Source: Streptomyces sp. ISL-12 (GTDB lineage: Bacteria > Actinomycetota > Actinomycetes > Streptomycetales > Streptomycetaceae). From it: a stretch of DNA of 64,000 nt. The translations under genes and the position numbers were made by a program. How positions within the stretch are numbered: position 1 is the stretch's first letter; each line of letters opens with the position of its first letter. A model generated the notes under the pieces. That model saw only the letters and a list, made by a program, of their open reading frames with translations, was not told the DNA's origin and searched no databases. The DNA is taken from positions 1 through 64,000 of the forward strand of contig NZ_JAGGOO010000023.1 of assembly GCF_018614415.1 (NCBI RefSeq). Direction: 5' to 3'. Positions 27,597 to 36,751 of this stretch are shown here, piece by piece.

Positions 27597-28753
27597 ATGT
27601 CCGGCATCAAGGTGCTGCACATCATCACCGGCCTCGGCGTGGGCGGCGCCGAACAGCAGCTGCGGCTGCTGCTGCGTCACCTCACGCCGCGCTGCGACGT
27701 CGTGACCCTCACCGACCCGGGCCCGGTCGCCGACGGGCTGACGGCCGACGGCGTGCGCGTCGTCCACCTCGGCATGACCGGCAACCGTGACCTGAGCGCG
27801 CTGCCCCGGCTGACCCGCCTGATCCGCGCCGGCGGGTACGACCTGGTCCACACCCACCTGTACCGCGCCTGCCTCTACGGCCGGCTGGCCGCGCGCCTGG
27901 CCGGCGTCCGGGCGGTCGTGGCCACCGAACACTCCCTCGGGGACACCCTGATGGAGGGCCGCCGGCTCACCCCCGGGGTGCGCGCCCTGTACCTGGCCGG
28001 TGAGCGCCTCGGCAGCACCACGGTCGCCGTCTCCGCCACCGTCGCCGGCCGGCTGCGCCGCTGGGGCGTGCCCCCGTCCCGCATCGAGATCGTGCCCAAC
28101 GGCATCGACTTGGAGCGCTTCCGCTTCGACCCCGTCGCCCGGCACCGCACCCGCCGCCGCCTCGGCCTGCCGGATGGGGCGTACGTCGTCGGCGGCATCG
28201 GCCGGCTGACGCCGGGCAAGCGGTTCGACGTACTGGTGCGGGCGCTGGCCCTGCTGCCGGAGGACTGCTGGCTGCTGCTGGTCGGCGGCGGCCCCGAGGA
28301 GCACGTGCTGCGCCGCGTCGCCCACGAGGCGGGCGTCGCCGACCGCGTCCTGCTGACCGGCGAACGCCCCTGCGTCCCCGACGGCTCCCCGGGCCCCGAC
28401 CTGCCCTCGCTCACCTCCGCGATGGACGTGCTGGCCTCGCCGTCCCCGGAGGAGGCGTTCGGCCTCGCGGTCGTGGAGGGCCTGGCGTCGGGGCTGCCGG
28501 TGCGGTACGCCTCCTGCCCCGCGCTGGAGGACCTGCCCCCGCACACCGCCCCCGGGGCCCGCCGGGTGCCGGGCGGCGTCGCGGAGTTCGCCGCCGCCCT
28601 CGCCGGGGCCCGCGAGGCCGGCCCCGGCCCCCGCACCGCCCCGGAGGCCGCCCGGCACTACTGCGTCGGCCGCAGCGCCGCCCGGCTGATGGACGTGTAC
28701 GCCGGCGTGCTCACGCACCCGTTGTCCCCGGTACCCGAGGGAGTCACCGCCGT

Positions 28754-28757
<4 letters not shown>
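27597..28757 (+). CDS. GT4-family glycosyltransferase
   Basis: 386 aa. VLHIITGLGVGGAEQQLRLL opens the GT-B fold; IVPNGIDLERFRFD marks the second domain; SPEEAFGLAVVEGLASG is the EX7E donor site. It adds a sugar to the growing repeat unit. One base separates it from the deacetylase stop and ATGA joins it to the following Wzz-like gene, placing it firmly in the operon. Confidence 0.94.
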
Positions 28758-29532
<775 letters not shown>

Positions 29533-29536
<4 letters not shown>

Positions 29537-30636
29537 CGTACACGACCGAGCTGGTCACCGACGAGCGGGACTTCGCCGCCCTGGCCGCCGACTGGACGCG
29601 GCTGTACCGGCGGTGTGCGGCGGCGACCCCGTTCCAGAGCCACGCCTGGCTGCACTCCTGGTGGCTGTCGTACGGCCGGCCCGGCCGGCTGCGGCTGGTG
29701 CTGGCCCGCGACGGCCGGGACCTGGTCGGCGCCGCACCGCTGATGCGGGTACGGGGTCCGGTCCCGGCGCTGGTGCCGCTCGGCGGGGCGATCTCGGACT
29801 ACGGTGACGTCCTCCTGGACGACGGACACGGCCCCTGGGCGGCGTCCGCGCTCGCCGAGGGGCTGTCCGCGGCGGCGGGCACCGCACTGGTCGACCTGCG
29901 CGAGGTACGGCCCGGCGGCGCCGCCGAACGGGTCTACGAGCGCTGGCGCGGCCCCCGCCGCCGCGTCGACGACTCGCTCTGTCTGGAGCTGCCCGCCCTG
30001 CCGCTGGCCGGACTGACCGCCCGGCTGCCCTCGGCCAAGGCCCAGCAGCGGGTCCGCGCCAAGCTGCGCAGGCTCGACGCGCTCGGCGTCAAGAGCCGGA
30101 CCGTCCTCCCCGAGGAGGCGGAGACCGCCCTGCGCCGGCTGCTGGAGCTGCACCGGCTGCAGTGGCAGGGCCGGCAGGTGACGGGCGAGCACCTGCGGGC
30201 CCGGTTCCGGGACCATCTGGTGCGGTCGGTGGGGCCGATGGTGCGGGCCGGGGACGCGGTGGTCACCGAGTTCCGGCTCGACGACGAGGTGGTGGCCGTC
30301 GACGTCACCCTGCTGGGGCGGCGGCTGACGGGCGGCTACCTGTACGGCGCCCACCCCCGGCTGCGGGAGCGGAAGGCGGACGTGGCGGTGATGCTGCTGG
30401 ACGCGTGCACCGGCCACCTGCCGCCCGGGCCGGAGGGCGCGCTGAGCCTGCTGCGCGGCAACGAGCCGTACAAGCACCACTGGCGTCCACGGCCGGTGGC
30501 CAACCAGCGGCTGCTGCTGGCCCGGTGGCGCACCGCCCCGCTGCTGGCGGCGACGCTGGGCGACGTCGCCGCGCGGCGGCGGGGCAGGGAGTTGCGGCGG
30601 CGCTGGAAGGAGCGCGACGGTGGCGGCGGGACCTGA
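29533..30636 (+). CDS. GNAT-superfamily acyltransferase (CelD/BcsL-like)
   Basis: 367 aa from GTG 29533 (GTGA overlap with the preceding stop). TPFQSHAWLHSWWLSYG and the later LELHRLQWQGR and GYLYGAHPRLRERKADVAVML blocks are those of the Acetyltransf_6/CelD family found in exopolysaccharide and cellulose gene clusters. Soluble, double-GNAT-like length. Probably acylates a sugar of the repeat unit, perhaps the amino group freed by the deacetylase. Last gene of the plus-strand operon; the next gene is convergent, 25 bp away. Confidence 0.88.
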
Positions 30637-30661
30637 CCGGGCCCGCCGCCGGCGCGGGGCG

Positions 30662-31963
30662 CTACCGGGAGCGCGCGGACCAGTCCAGGCGCATGCAGAG
30701 CCTGCCGCCGAGCCAGTACTCGACCCAGTCGCCGAGGTCCAGCGGCGCACAGTCGTCCGAGGGCCGCGGGGTGGGCCGAGGAGTGGGCTCGGGAGTGGGT
30801 ACGGGGGCGGTCGGGTCCGGCGTCGGGTCCGGTGTGGGGTCCGGTGTGGGGTCCGGTGTCGGCCCGGTGTCCGGGCCCTCGCCGCGGCCGAAGAGCACGG
30901 ACCGGTAGACCGCGGCCGACCGGGGGTTGTCGTCGCAGGTCCACACGCCGTGCGGGCAGTAGTCGGTGAGCGTGCTGTAGAGCGGCTCGTGCTCGTCCAT
31001 CCAGGCGAGCATGCCCTTCATGTACGCGGCGTTGTCGCCGTTGCGGAACAGCCCCCACTCGGGGTACGAGACCGGCTTGCCGTGCGCCTTCGCGAAGTCC
31101 ACGTGCGCCTGGAGTCCGTAGGGCTCCCGCACCTGTTCCTCGAAGGGCATGCCGCGCGGCTGGTCGTAGGCGTCCATGCCGATGACGTCGACGGTCCCGT
31201 CCCCCGGGTAGCACTCCGTCCACGGCACGGCGTCCCGGCCCCGGCTCGGGGTGAAGTCGAAGCGGAACTCCTGCCCCGGCACCGCGCGCATGGCAGTGAC
31301 GATCCGGTTCCAGTACGCCTTCCAGGCCTCGGGGTCCGGGCCGCAGCGGTGGGTGTACGTGGTGCCGTTCATCTCCCAGCCGAGCACCAGGACGGTGTCC
31401 GGCACGCCCAGCCGCACCAGCCGTTCGGCCAGCGCCCGGAAGTGGTGGTCGAACCGGCCGGCCGCGCCCTGCCGCAGCAGGTCCCGCACCTCGTCGTCGT
31501 CGAGGCCCTCCTCGTTGCGCTCCAGCATCGGCACGTTGAGGACGAGCATCCGGTCGTCCCGCTCGGTCCGCCAGCGCGCCCAGACGTCGAGGAAGCCGGG
31601 GGCGCCCTCGATGTTGCTCCAGCGGTCGCCGGGCAGGTAGGTGTGGCCGACGCGCAGGTCGGCCCCGCCCAGCCACTGGCTCAGCTCCGCCATCCGGGTC
31701 ACGCCGCGGGGACCGTAGTCGAGGTAGGCGCCGAAGGCGAAGCCGGGCACCTCCTCCTCGGACGGCTCCCCGGACGGCTCACCCGACGCCGGTGCCGTGG
31801 GCGTCGGTACGGGGACGGTGGCGGGGGCCGGGGCGGGGACGGGATCGGGCGGGTCGCCGACGGCGGCTCCCGGGCCCGCGGCCAGCGCGACCGATGCCAT
31901 GACGGCCGCCGCGACACACGCCTGCCGCCGCCCGGACCGGACCCTCGACTGCTGTCGGGCCAT
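30662..31963 (-). CDS. Secreted GH26-like glycoside hydrolase with Pro-Thr linker
   Basis: 433 aa. Signal peptide to about residue 35 (GAAVG), a Pro/Ala linker, then a catalytic domain of about 72-345. WEMNG (Glu197, acid/base) and SYPEWG (Glu302, nucleophile) match clan GH-A, family 26-like enzymes (beta-mannanases and relatives). A linker of TPDP repeats (about 350-390) leads to a short C-terminal domain ending LCMRLDWSARSR. Start ATG with AAGGGAG. TAG stop. It is convergent with the exopolysaccharide operon, so it may trim or release that polymer. Confidence 0.87.
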   Translation of the reverse strand: MARQQSRVRSGRRQACVAAAVMASVALAAGPGAAVGDPPDPVPAPAPATVPVPTPTAPASGEPSGEPSEEEVPGFAFGAYLDYGPRGVTRMAELSQWLGGADLRVGHTYLPGDRWSNIEGAPGFLDVWARWRTERDDRMLVLNVPMLERNEEGLDDDEVRDLLRQGAAGRFDHHFRALAERLVRLGVPDTVLVLGWEMNGTTYTHRCGPDPEAWKAYWNRIVTAMRAVPGQEFRFDFTPSRGRDAVPWTECYPGDGTVDVIGMDAYDQPRGMPFEEQVREPYGLQAHVDFAKAHGKPVSYPEWGLFRNGDNAAYMKGMLAWMDEHEPLYSTLTDYCPHGVWTCDDNPRSAAVYRSVLFGRGEGPDTGPTPDPTPDPTPDPTPDPTAPVPTPEPTPRPTPRPSDDCAPLDLGDWVEYWLGGRLCMRLDWSARSR

Positions 31964-32079
31964 GCCGGCTCCCTTCTCCGCGGTTGTGTTCGTCCACTGA
32001 CACTCAGTCATATGAGAAGGACCCTCGCCACCGCCGCTACGGCTTCCGGGTGTTTCTCCGATCCGAAGGAAACAAGTCC

Positions 32080-33366
32080 GTGTCGATGCTCGACATCCGC
32101 GTCCCCGCCGTACTGCTGCGGACCGACCGGAACCCCTTCCACCACGGAACGCTCGGTGCCGTGCGCTCGCTCGGCCGGGCGGGCGTCGAGGTGCACGTCG
32201 TGGCCGACTGCGCGGACAGCCCCGTCCGGGCGTCCCGGTACCTGGGCGGGGTCCACGCCCCGCCGCCGCCCGGCGCGTCCCCGGCCGACCTCGCGGCGGC
32301 GCTGGGGCGGGTGGCCGTCCGCCTCGCGCGTCCCGCCGTACTGATCCCGATGGACGACGCGGGCGCCGTCGCGGTGGGCCGGCTGCGCGAGGAGCTGGCG
32401 CCCGCCTTCCTGCTGCCCGAGCCGCGCGGGGCGGTGGCCGAGCGGGTGGCGGACAAGGCGGAACTGGCCGAGGTGTGCGCGGCGTTGGGCGTGCCGCATC
32501 CACGCACGCTGGTGGCGGACGGGCCGGACGACGCCGTCCGGGCGGCCGGGCGGCTGGGGCTGCCGGCGGTGGCGAAGTGGAGCCGGCCCTGGCTGCTGCC
32601 GCCCGGCAGCGGGCTGCGCAGCACGGTGCTGGTGCGTTCGGTCCGGCAGGCGCGGGAGCTGGCGCTGCGGGCCGAGGAGGCGGGCAGCCGGTTGCTGTTC
32701 CAGGCGTTCCTGCCGCCGGGCCGGGACCGGGACTGGTTCTGTCACGGGTACGCCGACCGGTCCGGGGTGCTGCGCGCGGGCGGCACCGGACGCAAGACGC
32801 GGTCCCGGCCGCGCGGCGCGGGGCTCACGGCGGCGGGCCGCTGGACGCCGAATCCGCGGGTACGGGCGCTGGCGGAGCGGCTGGTCGGGGAGCTGGGCTA
32901 CCGCGGCATCCTCGACCTGGACTTCCGGCGCTGCGGCGCGACGGGCGCCTATCACCTGCTCGACTTCAACCCGCGCCCGGGCGCCCAGTTCCGGCTGTTC
33001 GCCGACACCGCCGGCCTGGACGTCGTACGCGCCCTGCACCTGGATCTGACGCACCGGCCGCTGCCGGAGGGGGCGCCGGTGCCGGGGCGGGCGTTCGTGG
33101 TGGAGAACTACGCGCCGCTGACCGCGCTGTGGCCGGTGCGCGGCGGGCGGGAACTGGCCTGGCACGCGCGCGACGACCGGGGGCCGGGGCGGGCGCTGTG
33201 GGGCCTGTGGGGGAGACATGTGGCGGACCGGCTGGGCCGGCGGCTGCGCCGGGCGGACGGGGGCCCGCGGGACGCCGGGCCCGCGCGGGTGGCGCGGGTG
33301 CCGGCGCAGGCGGCGCCCGCCGATCCGACGGGCCTGGCCGACGACGAACGGGCGGGCAGCCGCTGA
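32080..33366 (+). CDS. ATP-grasp superfamily ligase
   Basis: 428 aa from GTG 32080, with GAAGGA nine bases upstream (ATG at 32086 is the alternative). VPAVLLRTDRNPFHHGTLGA is the pre-ATP-grasp domain; LGVPHPRTLVAD and VAKWSRPWL (ATP-binding Lys) and DLDFRRCG...LLDFNPRPGAQF (Mg-binding Asp/Asn) form the ATP-grasp fold as in carbamoyl-phosphate synthase-like ligases. It should join a carboxylate to an amine through an acyl-phosphate. Divergent from the GH26-like gene. It could attach an amino acid to a deacetylated sugar; that is a guess from context. Confidence 0.85.
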   Translation: MSMLDIRVPAVLLRTDRNPFHHGTLGAVRSLGRAGVEVHVVADCADSPVRASRYLGGVHAPPPPGASPADLAAALGRVAVRLARPAVLIPMDDAGAVAVGRLREELAPAFLLPEPRGAVAERVADKAELAEVCAALGVPHPRTLVADGPDDAVRAAGRLGLPAVAKWSRPWLLPPGSGLRSTVLVRSVRQARELALRAEEAGSRLLFQAFLPPGRDRDWFCHGYADRSGVLRAGGTGRKTRSRPRGAGLTAAGRWTPNPRVRALAERLVGELGYRGILDLDFRRCGATGAYHLLDFNPRPGAQFRLFADTAGLDVVRALHLDLTHRPLPEGAPVPGRAFVVENYAPLTALWPVRGGRELAWHARDDRGPGRALWGLWGRHVADRLGRRLRRADGGPRDAGPARVARVPAQAAPADPTGLADDERAGSR

Positions 33367-33384
33367 GGGGGACGGGCGGGAGGG

Positions 33385-33544
33385 GGAACGGACGCGAGGC
33401 GGAACGGACGCGAGGCGGAACGGACGCGAGGCGGAACGGACGCGAGGCGGAACGGACGCGAGGCGGAACGGACGCGAGGCGGAACGGACGCGAGGCGGAA
33501 CGGACGCGAGGCGGAACGGACGCGAGGCGGAACGGACGCGAGGG
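33385..33544. repeat. Minisatellite: ten tandem 16-bp units
   Basis: Ten head-to-tail copies of GGAACGGACGCGAGGC beginning at 33385 and every 16 bases up to 33529; the last copy differs in its final base. A degenerate copy precedes at about 33369. 16 is not a multiple of 3 and the array lies after the ATP-grasp stop, so it is non-coding. Copies are identical, implying recent expansion or homogenisation. Confidence 0.97.
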
Positions 33545-33554
33545 GACATGCGTC

Positions 33555-33582
33555 GGGTGCCGGACGGCGACGTCCGGCACCC
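33555..33582. terminator. Bidirectional hairpin terminator
   Basis: Perfect 12-bp stem GGGTGCCGGACG / CGTCCGGCACCC capped by a GCGA tetraloop, in the convergent gap between the ATP-grasp gene and the long chaplin gene, so it can serve both. Confidence 0.9.
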
Positions 33583-33595
33583 GGGGTGTGTGTCG

Positions 33596-34243
33596 CTACG
33601 GGCGGGACGCGGCCCGGGACCGGCGGTACAGGAGGGTGCCACCGGCGATCAGGGCGACGGAACCGGCCGCGGCGCCCAGGGCGGTCGTGGCGTCGCCGCC
33701 GGTCTCCGCCAGGACGGGAGCCGGTTCGGCGGGCGGGGCCGCCTCCTCGTGACCGCCCTGCGGCTCGGGCTGCTCGACGGCCGGGGTGTCGGCCGGCGGG
33801 GTGTGGTGCTCCACCGGCGGGGTCGTGGTCGACGGCGTGTCGTCGTCGCCGTAGCCCGGGTGGTGGCCGCCCTTCTCGGACTCCTCCTCCACGCAGATGT
33901 TGACGGAGGCGTAGTTGTCCACCCCGGCCAGGTTGTCCGTGGCGCCGCAGATGTCCAGCGGCAGGCCGGACGACGCCTGCTCGTCCTCGTCGCCGTAGCC
34001 GCCCTGGCTCTTGGCCTCCGCGGCGTCCGTGCCGTGGGAGCAGGCTTCGCCGAACGCCCGGTTCAGGGCGGCGGAACCGCCGACGGTCTCGTCGCACACG
34101 TGCGCCGGGGCGTCGGACGGGGCCTGCGCGTCCACCGCGGGCCCGTCCGTCCACGATTCGGCGAGGGCGGGGCTGCCGCACAGGGACAGCACACTCGTCG
34201 CGGCGGCTGCCACGACCATTCCCCTACTCAAGGTCTGTCGCAC
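33596..34243 (-). CDS. Divergent long chaplin-like protein with LAETG cell-wall sorting signal
   Basis: 215 aa from GTG 34243 (AGGAAG upstream). The start MRQTLSRGMVVAAAATSVLS closely resembles long-chaplin signal peptides. The mature part has two Cys pairs, Cys50-Cys68 and Cys99-Cys117, each with exactly 17 residues between, the chaplin spacing; NRAFGEAC echoes the chaplin NPAFGN ending. A Pro/Thr/His linker, LAETG at 178, a hydrophobic span and RRSR tail form a sortase signal. The architecture of two modules plus sorting signal is that of ChpA-C long chaplins, but the modules have lost many hydrophobic residues. Likely anchors surface layers to peptidoglycan. Confidence 0.82.
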   Translation of the reverse strand: MRQTLSRGMVVAAAATSVLSLCGSPALAESWTDGPAVDAQAPSDAPAHVCDETVGGSAALNRAFGEACSHGTDAAEAKSQGGYGDEDEQASSGLPLDICGATDNLAGVDNYASVNICVEEESEKGGHHPGYGDDDTPSTTTPPVEHHTPPADTPAVEQPEPQGGHEEAAPPAEPAPVLAETGGDATTALGAAAGSVALIAGGTLLYRRSRAASRP

Positions 34244-34487
34244 TCTCGTTGTCTTCCTGCTGGGAGGAGTGGGAGAAGCCGCCCCCGGACCGACTGGTCG
34301 GCCGGGGCCGGCGATGACGCAGCCGGACGGCTGGTACGGGCGGACGCGCTCCGGCGCCCCGGGAGGCAGGACGGTCGTGCGTCCGGACCGGGCGTGCGCG
34401 CCGCTGGGCCGGTCGGCGAACGGCCGGCCCGTGCGGGGCCGGACGACCCGTGGGGAAGCAGTGGGCCGCCCGGCCGGGCGGGGCGGC

Positions 34488-34628
34488 TCAGTCCTCGGCG
34501 TTCGCCGGCGGGACCGGAGCGTCCTGGACGGCGGGCGCGTGGGGAGCGGCGGCCACCGGCGTGCCGGTGGCCGGAGCGACTGCCGCCGCAGCGACTGCCG
34601 CCGGGGCGAGCACTGCCTTCTTGAGCAC
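34488..34628 (-). CDS. 46-aa putative exported peptide
   Basis: GTG start at 34628 with GGAAAGGAAC directly upstream (spacing about 7). The peptide begins LKKAVLAPAAVAAAVAPATG, a signal-peptide-like Lys-Lys plus Ala/Val core with possible cleavage after VAAA, leaving about 20 residues (PHAPAVQDAPVPPANAED), proline rich and acidic. A GC-rich hairpin (34467-34482) follows the stop. No relative recognised. It lies 245 bp upstream of the long chaplin on the same strand. It may be a real small secreted peptide; proof needs expression data. Confidence 0.6.
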   Translation of the reverse strand: MLKKAVLAPAAVAAAAVAPATGTPVAAAPHAPAVQDAPVPPANAED

Positions 34629-34754
34629 TTCGCGTTCCTTTCCTCACGGCGACCGCGTGCCAGAGGCGCAGCGGCGCGTGTCCTACGGCCTCATCAACCG
34701 GGTGGCGGACAAATGGTTTCGGAGGTTCACCCGGTCGGCCCGCACGGGGGCCGG

Positions 34755-36679
34755 TCAGCGGCCCTGGGCGTACAGCGCCTCGATCTCGTCGGCGTACGCC
34801 GTCACCGCCGCGTGCCGCTTCACCTTCAGGGAGGGGGTGAGCAGCCCGTTCTCCTCGGTGAACTCGCCCTCGACCAGCCGGAAGGCGCGGATGGACTCGG
34901 CGCGGGAGACGGCCTGGTTGGCCCAGTCCACGGCCCGCTGGACGTCGGCGCGCAGCCGCTCGTCGCGGACCAGCTCGGACAGCGGGGTACCGGCGGGCAT
35001 TCCGCGTACGGCGAGCCAGTGGGCGACGGCGTCGGGGTCCAGGGTGACCAGGGCGGCGACGTAGGGCCGGTTGTCGCCGACGACCAGGCACTGGCCGACC
35101 GGGGGACGGCTGCGCAGGCGGTCCTCCAGGACGGCCGGGGAGACGTTCTTGCCTCCGGAGGTGACCAGCAGGTCCTTCTTGCGGCCGGTGATGGTGAGGT
35201 AGCCGTCGGCGTCCAGGGCGCCGAGGTCTCCGGTGGCGAACCAGCCGTCGGTGCGGGCCTTCGCGGTGGCCGCCGGGTCGCCCCGGTACTCGGCGAAGAC
35301 GATGTCGCCCCTGATCCGCACCTCGCCGTCGTCGGCGACGCGGACCGAGGTGCCGGGGACCGGCCTGCCCACCGTGCCGGGGCGGGGCTCCAGGGGCGGG
35401 ACGACGGTGGCGGCGGCGGTGGTCTCGGTCAGGCCGTAGCCTCGTAGATCATGATGCCGGCGGCGTAGAAGAAGAGGTTGAGGTCGCGGTCGAGCGGGGA
35501 GCCGCCGCTGATGGCGTAGCGGGTGCGCCCGCCCAGTTCCTTGCGGACCCGGCGGTAGACCAGCAGGTCGTACAGGGCCCAGGCGGCCCACAGGCCGGGG
35601 CCGGGGCCCTTGCCCCGGCCGAGGAACCGGTCCAGGTGGGCCGCGCCGAAGCGGACGGCGACGCGGTGGGCGCGGTTGAAGGAGGCGCCGCGGCCGAGTT
35701 TCTCGGCGGTGGCGCGGCCGGTGTCGTGGATCTTCTCGAAGAGGTACGGGACGCCGACCAGGAAGGTCGGGCGGAAGGACTTGAGGGCGGGGCGGAGTTC
35801 GGCCGGCTTGATGCTCGGGAAGTGGCCGATCTCGATGCGGGCCAGCAGGCAGGCGATCTGGATGGTGCGGCCCAGGATGTGGGCGAGGGGGAGGAAGAGC
35901 AGGGTGGAGGCCGCCCGGCCGGTGGCCGCCTTGAAGATCGGGTGGAGCAGTTCGACCGTGTTGGCGGCCTCGGCGTGCAGGTTGGCGTGGGTGAGGACGC
36001 AGCCCTTGGGGCGGCCGGTGGTGCCGGAGGTGTAGCAGAGGGTCGCCACGGTGCCGGGGGTCAGGGCGGTGCGGCGCTTGGTGACCTCCTCGTCGGGGAC
36101 GGACGCGCCGAGGGCGGTGAGATCGGGGAGGACGCCGGCGTCCAGTTCCCACACGCGCGGGGGCTCGGGGTGGTCGGCGGTGGCGGTGCGGACCGTGGCG
36201 GTGTGCTCGGCGGTCTCGGTGACGACGTGCCGGGCGCCGGAGTCGCGGACGATCCACTCGACCTGGTCGGCGGAGGAGGTGGGGTAGACGGGGACGGTCT
36301 GGCCGCCGGCCGCCCAGACCGCGAAGTCCAGCACCGTCCACTCGTAGCGGGTGCGGGCCATCACGGCGACCCGGCCGCCGGGTTCCAGGCCGCCCGCGAT
36401 CAGGCCCTTGGCCACGGCGGTCACCTCACCGGCGAAGGCCGCCGCGGTCACCGGCCGCCACTCCCCGTCCACCTGGCGGCGCAGGACGACCGCGTCGGGG
36501 GCCTCGGCGGCGTTGGTGAACGGGATGTCGGCGGTGGAGCCGGTGGCCGGGGGTGTCACCAGCGGCGCGGTGCGGACCTCGCGCACCGCGCCGGAGCCGT
36601 CCCTGACCAGCTCGGGCCGGGCGCGGGCGGCCAGGTCGGTGCGGCGCGCGGCCCGTTTCAGATCCTTGCGTACGCCCAT
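34755..36679 (-). pseudogene. Long-chain fatty-acid-CoA ligase (AMP-forming), frameshifted
   Basis: ATG 36679 with AGGAG opens a roughly 600-aa AMP-binding enzyme. The first part has the P-loop-like CYTSGTTGRPKG motif and runs to AAGIMIYE at about 35443, then leaves the frame and stops at TGA 35429. The rest, GYGLTETTAAATV (adenylation motif), WFATGDLG and GRKKDLLVTSGGKN, continues in another frame to 34755. Restoring one C in the CC pair at 35440-35441 would rejoin GIMIYE to GYGLTE exactly, so one base has been lost. Both halves keep good codon use, so the lesion is very recent or a sequencing error. Confidence 0.88.
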
Positions 36680-36708
36680 GACGGCTCCTGCTCGTGGCGG
36701 TCGCTTAC

Positions 36709-36739
36709 TTACCAACGAGTCAACTTACTCGCGCGTAAG
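36709..36739. promoter_or_regulatory. Candidate TetR-type fatty-acid regulator operators
   Basis: Two neighbouring imperfect palindromes, TTACCAACGAGTCA (36709-36722) and CTTAC-TCGCGC-GTAAG (36724-36739), 30-60 bases upstream of the acyl-CoA ligase start. They resemble the T(T/G)ACC-N6-GT(A/C)A sites of actinobacterial acyl-CoA-responsive TetR regulators; a TTGACT hexamer lies beside them on the minus strand. Confidence 0.55.
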
Positions 36740-36751
36740 AAAGTCAAGGGG

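Noticed and set aside
33385..33544. Possible CRISPR array
   Set aside because: Units are 16 bp and directly adjacent without spacers, and no cas genes are in the window.
33218..34624. Long plus-strand open frame running through the 16-bp minisatellite
   Set aside because: All frames stay open because the repeat has no stop codon; the product would be a meaningless Arg/Gly repeat and overlaps the well-supported long chaplin on the other strand.
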